Part shown: positions 1 to 5,598 of the stretch, one piece after another
Numbering within the stretch: the first letter of the stretch is position 1
How the letters are laid out: the number at the start of each line of letters is the position of its first letter
DNA from: a bacterium
Lineage (GTDB): Bacteria; Krumholzibacteriota; Krumholzibacteriia; LZORAL124-64-63
Length of the DNA: 8,017 nt
Reading direction: 5' to 3'
Assembly: GCA_030635025.1 (NCBI GenBank)
Contig: DAOVZQ010000100.1
Coordinates: forward strand, 1-8,017
Position numbers and translations under genes: made by a program
Notes under the pieces: model-generated
Databases searched by the model: none
What the model saw: only the letters and a program-made list of their open reading frames with translations
Told to the model about the DNA's origin: nothing

Positions 1-32
1 CTAGACTTTCAGGGCGTCAGAGTGAGAAGCGT

Positions 33-48
33 GGGGTCCAATGACCCC
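33..48. repeat. 6-bp inverted repeat over the start of the small gene
   Basis: GGGGTC at 33-38 and GACCCC at 43-48 form a perfect inverted repeat with a 4-base loop. The ATG of the small gene (41-43) lies in the loop and right arm, and the only G-rich stretch that could act as its ribosome binding site is the left arm. In the RNA this hairpin would hide the start; in DNA it could be a small operator. Both roles are inference, and a 6-bp arm can arise by chance. Confidence 0.35.
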
Positions 49-262
49 CTCGAATGACACCCATGGACGTGACATAAGAAGCGAAATTGCCGAGATCCTA
101 GCTGAAGGCTACCTGCAGTTAAAAGCCACGACATGCAGAGAGTGCAAGGACTGTGACGCTACAGCTCATACTTCTGAGAATACACCCCATAATGCTCTTG
201 ATAACCCCAGCGACCAGAGGGATGAATCGGAAAGCGAACATGAGCAAAACAGGCCGCACTGA
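41..262 (+). CDS. Small hypothetical protein preceding the recombinase
   Basis: This is a 73-residue reading frame ending 45 bases before the recombinase ATG, on the same strand. No function can be assigned. Residues 12-28 (around IRSEIAEILAEGYLQL) look like an amphipathic helix. Residues 32-38 hold three closely spaced cysteines in a C-x2-C-x2-C pattern, and the C-terminal half (about 50-73) is acidic, polar and probably disordered. From memory, short proteins with a similar EIAEILAxGYLxL helix occur just upstream of serine recombinases in other GC-rich bacteria, which supports a real gene in the element, but I could not check this. The start is uncertain: the ribosome binding site is poor and sits in an inverted repeat. 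It could be an accessory or regulatory factor of the recombinase, or a chance frame. Confidence 0.5.
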   Translation: MTPSNDTHGRDIRSEIAEILAEGYLQLKATTCRECKDCDATAHTSENTPHNALDNPSDQRDESESEHEQNRPH

Positions 263-307
263 AAGGGATTGAAGTGTCTGCAGAAGGATCGAGCAGGTAG
301 GGCGACA

Positions 308-1825
308 ATGAACAAAGTCGCCTTCTACACCCGGATCAGCCTCAACGAGGAGAAGCAAAAGTTCTCACTCGGGGCACAGAAGGATCGCCTTGAGGCGTTC
401 AGCACGAGCCAATACGGGTCAGACTGGGAACTCTTCCATGCATATCGGGACACAGCAAGCGGCACTCATCTCAACCGCCCCGGGGTCCAGCAAATACTCG
501 CGGACGCCAGATCTGGAGCATTCGACACCCTCTTGGTTTTCCGAGTAGATCGACTATCTCGGAAGGTCAGAGAACTTGCCCTCCTTGTCGATGAACTCAC
601 ACAACTAGGCGTCACGCTCCGGAGCATCACCGAGCCCTTCGACACATCCAATCCTGCCGGAAAGATGATGCTCCAGATGCTTGGCGTCTTCGCCGAGTTC
701 GAGCATTCGACAATCATCCAAAGGACCAAGGCCGGGATGCAGAAGAAGGCCGAATTAGGTAGCTGGCCCGGTGGCCCGATTCCCTTCGGGTACAAGTACG
801 GCCAGGAAAACGGCCTCGAGGTAGACGAGGATGAGGCCGTGATCGTCCGCAGGATCTTCGCTCTCTACGTCGAGGGCAAGGAGGGCTCCAGCGCGATCTG
901 CGACATCCTTAACGCGGCAGGCTATAGGAAAAGGAACGGCAAAAAGTTCGACCGAAAGGCCGTGCTCTTCATTCTCCGAAACCCATTCTACATTGGCAAG
1001 TTCAGGTGGCAGAAACAGGTCTACGACGGAGAACACGACTCGATCGTCACCGTGGAGGCGTTCACCAGAGCCAACGAGATCCTGAAGAAGCGATCCGCCG
1101 ACTCGCCAGGCACTTGGCTCCACAACCAGGACGAGCATCTCCTCAGCGGGATCATCCGATGTTCACGCTGCAATACCAAGATGGTCGGGGTGAGTTGCCG
1201 AAAGAAGGGCAACAAAGTCAATTATTACGCATGCAGAAAACGCCTGGACACAAAGGAATGCGACCAGAGGTACGTTCGCGCCGACTGGCTGGAGTCCAAG
1301 ATCATGACCGAGGTCCAAACCATCTTCCGCAACGAGGAGTTGCTCGCTGAAATCTGGCACAAGGCCAAGACGAAGCTGACCGAGGAGAGCCCGAACATCG
1401 AGACCGAGCTTCAGCATATGGAGGCCAGCCAGCGGACGGTCCAGACCAAGCTCGACCGCTACTTCCTCGCCTTCGAAACGGGCACCATGGAGCCCTCCGT
1501 GTGCAACGCAAGGGTCCAGGAGCTTCGGACCCAACTCAAGCAACTGGAGGCCCAGCAGGAGGCCCTGGAGGCCCGCCGCGAGGCTCTCGACATCCCCGCC
1601 ATCAAACAGGACTTCATCGACCAGATCCTCACCAACCTACAGGGCGTCGTCGACGCCGTACCAGGAGCACAAAAAAAGCACCTTCTCCGCCTATTGGTGA
1701 AGAAGGTGCTAATTCAAGACAGGCGAACTGCGGAGATCTGGTATCGGTTACCGCAAGAGTCTCCGGTTCGCATACTGTCCGGTTTGGTACCCCGTACGGG
1801 ACTCGAACCCGTGTTACCGGCGTGA
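308..1825 (+). CDS. Large serine recombinase (site-specific integrase/resolvase family)
   Basis: The 505-residue protein would cut and rejoin DNA to integrate or excise a mobile element. The N-terminal resolvase domain (about 3-150) has the YTRIS motif with the likely catalytic Ser11 and the conserved RVDRLSR segment (79-85). A recombinase domain follows (about 155-265, including GGPIPFGY). A zinc ribbon has Cys285, Cys288, Cys309 and Cys318. A coiled coil of about 370-430 comes next, then a basic segment (455-470). This order is that of large serine recombinases, and the length is normal. I chose ATG 308 because the catalytic domain begins there, with a modest AGGTAGGG before it; an in-frame TTG at 269 would only add 13 unrelated residues. 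The last 13 residues are read from antisense tRNA-Glu, so the tail is not native to the family. GC is lower than in the genes to the right, which suggests transfer. Confidence 0.95.
   Translation: MNKVAFYTRISLNEEKQKFSLGAQKDRLEAFSTSQYGSDWELFHAYRDTASGTHLNRPGVQQILADARSGAFDTLLVFRVDRLSRKVRELALLVDELTQLGVTLRSITEPFDTSNPAGKMMLQMLGVFAEFEHSTIIQRTKAGMQKKAELGSWPGGPIPFGYKYGQENGLEVDEDEAVIVRRIFALYVEGKEGSSAICDILNAAGYRKRNGKKFDRKAVLFILRNPFYIGKFRWQKQVYDGEHDSIVTVEAFTRANEILKKRSADSPGTWLHNQDEHLLSGIIRCSRCNTKMVGVSCRKKGNKVNYYACRKRLDTKECDQRYVRADWLESKIMTEVQTIFRNEELLAEIWHKAKTKLTEESPNIETELQHMEASQRTVQTKLDRYFLAFETGTMEPSVCNARVQELRTQLKQLEAQQEALEARREALDIPAIKQDFIDQILTNLQGVVDAVPGAQKKHLLRLLVKKVLIQDRRTAEIWYRLPQESPVRILSGLVPRTGLEPVLPA
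1671..1710 (-). terminator. Intrinsic terminator of the tRNA-Gln/tRNA-Glu unit
   Basis: On the minus strand AGCACCTTCT (1710-1701) pairs perfectly with AGAAGGTGCT (1686-1677) across a 14-base loop, and the stem runs into a tract of seven T (1677-1671, the first T being the last stem base). This is a textbook rho-independent terminator for leftward transcription, starting 74 bases after the tRNA-Glu 3' end. In the plus direction no T-run follows, so it should not stop recombinase transcription. It lies wholly inside the recombinase coding sequence, over the codons for residues 455-468. Confidence 0.8.
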
Positions 1826-1830
1826 GAGGC
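1762..1830. other. Candidate recombinase attachment-site region at the tRNA-Glu 3' end
   Basis: The recombinase frame passes without a break into the tRNA-Glu gene, which is the usual geometry of an element integrated at a tRNA 3' end with its recombinase at the border. The heptamer TCCGGTT occurs twice just outside the tRNA (1762-1768 and 1778-1784, 16 bp apart), and CGGTT a third time at 1745-1749. These could be recombinase contacts. The matching second attachment site is not in the window, so the exact limits and the crossover point are unknown and the range given is only a guess. Confidence 0.3.
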
Positions 1831-1860
1831 CAGCGTCCTAGGCCACTAGACGAACGGGGC
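1785..1860 (-). tRNA. tRNA-Glu (anticodon CUC)
   Basis: The 76-base minus-strand gene folds into a standard cloverleaf. Acceptor arms GCCCCGT and ACGGGGT pair with one G1-U72 wobble. The anticodon stem is CTGGC/GCCGG with loop CTCTCAC, giving anticodon CUC for GAG codons. The T arm is ACGGG-TTCGAGT-CCCGT. The discriminator is A and the CCA end is encoded (1785-1787). The D-arm region GTCTAGTGGCCTAGGAC is typical of bacterial tRNA-Glu. It follows tRNA-Gln after 39 bases and shares its promoter. Its 3' 41 bases also encode, in antisense, the last residues of the recombinase. Confidence 0.96.
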
Positions 1861-1899
1861 ACTATCTTTTACGACAGCTCTGGGGCCATCGCTATTCTC

Positions 1900-1973
1900 T
1901 GGTTGCCCGGGAAGGATTTGAACCCTCATCGACTGAGCCAGAGTCAGCTGTCCTACCATTGAACGACCGGGCA
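1900..1973 (-). tRNA. tRNA-Gln (anticodon CUG)
   Basis: The 74-base minus-strand gene folds as a cloverleaf. Acceptor TGCCCGG pairs with CCGGGCA, including the U1-A72 pair usual in bacterial tRNA-Gln. The anticodon stem is GCTGA/TCAGT with loop CTCTGGC, giving anticodon CUG for CAG codons. The T arm is GAGGG-TTCAAAT-CCTTC, the discriminator is A and CCA is encoded (1900-1902). It is the first gene of a two-tRNA unit, beginning 11 bases after a TATATT -10 box. If the glutamyl-tRNA synthetase encoded upstream is non-discriminating, this tRNA would be its second substrate. Confidence 0.95.
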
Positions 1974-1984
1974 TTCGGCTCAGG

Positions 1985-2013
1985 AATATAGATCAGCCGC
2001 CCGAAGAATGCAA
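1985..2013 (-). promoter_or_regulatory. Sigma70-type promoter for tRNA-Gln/tRNA-Glu
   Basis: Read on the minus strand, TTGCAT (2013-2008, 3 of 6 consensus matches, all in TTG) is followed by exactly 17 bases and TATATT (1990-1985, 5 of 6 matches). The tRNA-Gln 5' end lies 11 bases after the -10 box, so the predicted leader is only about 4 to 6 bases. The stretch after the -10 (CCTGAGCC) is GC-rich, as in many stable-RNA promoters under stringent control. The -35 box starts 5 bases after the phosphodiesterase stop codon. This AT-rich spot stands out in otherwise GC-rich DNA. Confidence 0.7.
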
Positions 2014-2017
2014 GATT

Positions 2018-4168
2018 TCACGACCCGGAATCGACGTCCGATTCATGGGACGGGAGATGCTTGTAAAGGTGGGCATATAGGGCCTCCGGCGACTGCAGAT
2101 CGGCTCGGATGGTGTCGAAATCGGCCGGCAACAGCACGAACGGGTAGTTTTGTGGTCCGCCCAGGCCTCCGTGGCTGCCCACCTGCTCCTCGAAAGCCAC
2201 CACTCGTTGTTTGGCCCGCATGCCGCCGACGACGATCAGGTCGCCCGACATTTCCCCGCCCACCAGCTGGGTCAACTCCCGCGCCCACAGCTCCGTATCC
2301 CAGTAGGGCGTAAGCGGATCGACGTCGCCGAGAACCTCGTCGGTGGTCAGGTTGCGGATGCCGTCGCCGCCGATCATCAGGGCGTTGTCCTCCGCACCGC
2401 GGACCAGCACGAAGCCGATTCCGGGATGGCCGGCCAGTCCTTCCACCAGGCCGGGATAGAGCGAGCGGATCTCCTCCACACGCAGCGGGCGTCCGGCTCC
2501 CCGGCGGTAGATGTGGGCCAGCCCGCCGGAGACGCAGACGATCAGCGAAGTCTCCGTATCGGGCTCGGGTGTAGGCGGCGTTTCCCGCCGCAACCGCATC
2601 CGTTCCAGGGTGCGCCGACCGCGGTCGGTGAGCCATGTGTGATGCTCCTGCTCGCTCTGGTGCATCTCCTTGAGCAGACCCCCTACATAGGCGGCCTCGG
2701 TGTCCATGGGAGGCTCCACCGCGATGACCTGTCCCGCCAACTCCCGCACCAGATCATCGAGTCCCTTCCCGTACAGGCGACTAAAGGGCACGCTCTCGCT
2801 CTGCCCATGATCCGACAGCAGAACCAGGTCGTAGGAGATGGACGTGTTGCGGTTGATCTGGCGGCGAAGGCGCTGAAGCTTGCGGTCGAAGGCGGTCAAC
2901 GTGGAGCGGGACTCCCCCGCGTCCGGTCCCGCATGATGCGCGACCTCGTCGTAGCCAACGAAGTTGGAGTAGATCACCGGCACACCGCGGGCGACGTCCT
3001 GCTCCAGCCAATAGAAACCCGTCTCGCGCAAGAAGGCGTTGCCGACAGCGCGCATGGCGGCGGTGCGCAGGGAGCGGCCAATCAGACGCTTGCGTGGATG
3101 GAAGCGGGACTGCGCGTGCCAGAACAGGGCGGTCATGAAGTCCCAGAGCGTGGCCGTTACGGCCGTGGTGTAGGCGTAGGGGTTGAGCCAGAACAGGGAA
3201 AAGTCGGCCTTCTCTCCCGGTTGCTTGTGTTCGCCGCCTTCACGGACTGCCGACAGGGTCATCAGGCGCTTGGCCGCACCGCCGCCGAACATGCTGTTGA
3301 TGCAGGAACCGCCGGCCAACAGCGCCGGACCGTGGGCGGCCACGGCGGCCTCGGCGTCGCGCAGGTCGGCGGGGTTGCTGGCCACCATCACCTTGTCGCG
3401 CTGCCGGTCATACCAACGGTATCCCGGCACACCGGCCCGCGATCCGTAGAACAGTCCACCCTGAACGGCCGGCGTGTTAGAAGGCACGCCCGACTGCCAT
3501 CGGAACAGACGGTGCGACCCCATCGCCAGCAGCGCCGATACCGCGGGCATGCGACCCCGTCGAACGGCACGCATCAGACTTCGCCATGACAGACCGTCCA
3601 CCTGCAGGATGAGCAGACCGCGACGTTGGCCGGTCCGAGCACGCGGACCGTAGCGCAAGCCGAGCCGGCGCAGAATCGTCTGGAAGAGCGGATAGACCTC
3701 GTCGATACCCAACCATGACGTGAGGCTCGTATTGATGACCGTGATCATGCCGACGCCGAGAACCGCGTGCCACCAGCCTTCGATATGGAAAGCGGGTTCC
3801 AGGCCGGCGGTCATATACAACAAACCGGCGTTGATGAAGAGGGTGGGCAGACCCATGGTCCAGGCGTTCAGAGGCAGAGTCGCCAACACCAGCAGCGGAC
3901 GAACGGTGAGGATGAGCAGGGCGAACTCGACAGGCAACAGCAACGGCGCACGCCACCAGAACGGCAGGGCGGTATCGAACCAGATGCCGGGCAACAGCAG
4001 GGTCACGAACGCCAGCGAACCAGCGTTGACGGCCCAGACCAGCAGGTACCTGATGAAGATGCGCAGGTACAGATCAACTCTCCCGGTTGGGGTCCGGGTC
4101 GGCGCGACTACTCGGCGCCGGCGGCCCGACGTAGACGCGCCACCACACGCGGCGTTCCGATCAACCAC
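2018..4168 (-). CDS. Holin-like 4-TM membrane domain fused to alkaline-phosphatase-superfamily phosphodiesterase
   Basis: The protein has up to 716 residues. Residues about 34-152 hold four hydrophobic segments with NAG, TVRPLL, LPLNAWTMGLPTLFINA and VINTSLTSWL motifs, as in the phage holin superfamily IV (Phage_holin_4_2) domain. From about 184 a phosphodiesterase/nucleotide-pyrophosphatase-type domain follows. Its likely metal ligands and nucleophile are Asp191 (VDG), Thr232 (PSNTP), Asp407 with His411 (DEVAH), Asp453-His454 (SDHG) and His666 (GSHGG). The complete set suggests an active membrane-anchored hydrolase of phosphodiesters or phosphomonoesters, perhaps in envelope or lipid metabolism; the substrate is unknown. 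The GTG start at 4168 overlaps gltX by 61 bases, and residues 1-32 are Arg-rich and unlike the family. A likelier start is near residue 33, where a CTG (4072) follows GGGAGAG by 5 bases. No terminator separates it from the tRNAs. Confidence 0.88.
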   Translation of the reverse strand: MVDRNAACGGASTSGRRRRVVAPTRTPTGRVDLYLRIFIRYLLVWAVNAGSLAFVTLLLPGIWFDTALPFWWRAPLLLPVEFALLILTVRPLLVLATLPLNAWTMGLPTLFINAGLLYMTAGLEPAFHIEGWWHAVLGVGMITVINTSLTSWLGIDEVYPLFQTILRRLGLRYGPRARTGQRRGLLILQVDGLSWRSLMRAVRRGRMPAVSALLAMGSHRLFRWQSGVPSNTPAVQGGLFYGSRAGVPGYRWYDRQRDKVMVASNPADLRDAEAAVAAHGPALLAGGSCINSMFGGGAAKRLMTLSAVREGGEHKQPGEKADFSLFWLNPYAYTTAVTATLWDFMTALFWHAQSRFHPRKRLIGRSLRTAAMRAVGNAFLRETGFYWLEQDVARGVPVIYSNFVGYDEVAHHAGPDAGESRSTLTAFDRKLQRLRRQINRNTSISYDLVLLSDHGQSESVPFSRLYGKGLDDLVRELAGQVIAVEPPMDTEAAYVGGLLKEMHQSEQEHHTWLTDRGRRTLERMRLRRETPPTPEPDTETSLIVCVSGGLAHIYRRGAGRPLRVEEIRSLYPGLVEGLAGHPGIGFVLVRGAEDNALMIGGDGIRNLTTDEVLGDVDPLTPYWDTELWARELTQLVGGEMSGDLIVVGGMRAKQRVVAFEEQVGSHGGLGGPQNYPFVLLPADFDTIRADLQSPEALYAHLYKHLPSHESDVDSGS

Positions 4169-5598
4169 ATTACTTCGAAGATGCCGGCACTACGCGTCTG
4201 ACCGGTCAGGGCGACACGGGCGGGATGGATGATATCGCCCGCTTCCAGGGCCGAGGCATCGGCCGTGGCGCGCATGACATCCTCGAACGCCTCTTTGGTG
4301 GCCGGCTCGTCGGCGGGCAGGTCGCGCTCGCAGGCGTCGGCCAGGCGACCGAGCCGGTCGCGGGCGGCGTCGTTGCCCAGGTGTTCCGCTACGGCGGCCT
4401 CGTCCAGGGCGTAATCATCGGTAAAGAAGAAGCCGATCTGCTCGGGCAGACGCAGCAGGCTGCTGAAGCGTCCGCCTAGAGTCTTCAGGACCAGCTTCGT
4501 GTAGCCTTGTGTGTTGGAGGCCGGCACGCGCCACTCAGGATCGACGTCCCAGCCCTGCTCCTGAAGCAGGGGCAGGGTCAGGGCGAGCCGCTGTTTGGGC
4601 TCGAGCCGCTTCAGGTGCTGGGCGTTGATGTGGTTGAGCTTGTCGTAGTCGAAGCCGGCGGGCGCGCTGTTGACCTTTTTCAGGCTGAACTTCTTGATCA
4701 GTTCCGTGCGCGCGAAAACATCGTCGCCCGAACCGCCGGGCGACCAGCCGAGCAACGCCAGGTAGTTGACCATGGCGTCGGGCAGGATACCCATCTTCGA
4801 GAACTCCTCGACGCTGGTGGCGCCGTGACGCTTGCTCAGCCGCTTGCGGTCGGCGCCCAGGATCATGGGCATGTGGCCGAACTTGGGGATGTCCCAGCCG
4901 AGAGCCTGGTAGGCCAGGATCTGGAACGGCGTGTTGCTCACGTGATCGTCGCCTCGCAGGCAGTGGGAGATGCCCATCAGGTGATCGTCCACCACCACGG
5001 CGAAGTTGTAGGTGGGAAAACCGTCCTGCTTGATAGCCACGCGGTCGGTCAGCGCGTCGTTGGGGAACTCTCGCTTGTCGTAGATGATGTCGTACCAGAA
5101 GGTGCTGCCCTCGTCGGGCGTGCGCAGGCGCCAGCTCGGCTTGCGGCCTTCCCCCTCGAAAGTCGCGATCTGTTCCGCGGTCAACTCACGGCAGTGGTTG
5201 TCGTAACCCGCGAAGGCTTCCTCGCCCTTGGCGACGTTGCGGGCCTGGATCTCGTCGCTGGTGCAGTAGCACGGGTATAGGGCGCCGGTGTCGCGCAGCT
5301 TGTCGGCGGCGTCGCGGTATATGTCGAGACGTTCGGACTGGAAATATGGTCCGCAGTCGCCGCCCGCGTTCGGACCTTCGTCCCAATCGAGACCCAGCCA
5401 TTCCATGCCGCGCAGGATGGCGGCGGTGGCTTCGTCGGTGCTGCGCTCCTGGTCGGTGTCTTCTATGCGCAGGATGAACTTGCCGCCGGTCTTGCGGGCG
5501 TACAGCCAGTTGAAGAGCGCCGTCCGCGCGCCGCCCACGTGCAGGAACCCGGTGGGACTGGGTGCAAAACGGACGCGAATCTCTTTCTGATCGCTCAT
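4108..5598 (-). CDS. gltX: Glutamyl-tRNA synthetase
   Basis: The 496-residue class I aminoacyl-tRNA synthetase attaches glutamate to tRNA-Glu in the cytoplasm, using ATP. The N-terminal FAPSPTGFLHVGG (11-23) carries the HIGH-type motif as HVGG, followed by LRIEDTDQER (43-52). KRLSK at 252-256 is the KMSKS-type loop. Cys110, Cys112 and Cys136 match three positions of the zinc site seen in some family members; the fourth ligand is not clear. The C-terminal part (about 330-496) is the helical anticodon-binding region, ending with a typical ALTGQTRSAGIFEVMWLIG segment. Length is normal. ATG 5598 is chosen because the conserved N-terminus begins there, AGAGGA lies 6 bases before it, and it overlaps the upstream stop as ATGA. 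Whether it also charges tRNA-Gln, for later amidation by GatCAB, cannot be told here, but tRNA-Gln and tRNA-Glu lie downstream on the same strand. Confidence 0.97.
   Translation of the reverse strand: MSDQKEIRVRFAPSPTGFLHVGGARTALFNWLYARKTGGKFILRIEDTDQERSTDEATAAILRGMEWLGLDWDEGPNAGGDCGPYFQSERLDIYRDAADKLRDTGALYPCYCTSDEIQARNVAKGEEAFAGYDNHCRELTAEQIATFEGEGRKPSWRLRTPDEGSTFWYDIIYDKREFPNDALTDRVAIKQDGFPTYNFAVVVDDHLMGISHCLRGDDHVSNTPFQILAYQALGWDIPKFGHMPMILGADRKRLSKRHGATSVEEFSKMGILPDAMVNYLALLGWSPGGSGDDVFARTELIKKFSLKKVNSAPAGFDYDKLNHINAQHLKRLEPKQRLALTLPLLQEQGWDVDPEWRVPASNTQGYTKLVLKTLGGRFSSLLRLPEQIGFFFTDDYALDEAAVAEHLGNDAARDRLGRLADACERDLPADEPATKEAFEDVMRATADASALEAGDIIHPARVALTGQTRSAGIFEVMWLIGTPRVVARLRRAAGAE

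Noticed and set aside
197..225. Possible plus-strand promoter TTGATA, 17 bp, GATGAA before the recombinase
   Set aside because: The -10 match is only 3 of 6 and it lies inside the small gene; too weak to annotate.
269..307. Earlier TTG start for the recombinase
   Set aside because: It adds 13 residues before the conserved N-terminus and has a poor ribosome binding site; ATG 308 matches the family start.
281..387. 11-bp direct repeat CAGAAGGATCG at 281-291 and 377-387
   Set aside because: The copies are in the same frame, but in 8 kb a few repeats of this length are expected by chance and no further similarity flanks them.
1785..1860. G1-U72 wobble in the tRNA-Glu acceptor as a scar of integration
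   Set aside because: G-U at this pair also occurs in tRNA-Glu of other GC-rich bacteria as far as I recall, so it is no evidence of a replaced 3' end.
1501..1962. Plus-strand frame with a GTRTRVTGVRGQRPRPLDERG stretch
   Set aside because: That stretch is the translated antisense of tRNA-Glu, and the first part is the recombinase gene in another frame.
2150..3589. Long plus-strand open frame (479 codons) opposite the phosphodiesterase
   Set aside because: It is antisense to a gene with clear catalytic motifs; its translation is Gly/Arg/His-rich without recognisable motifs.
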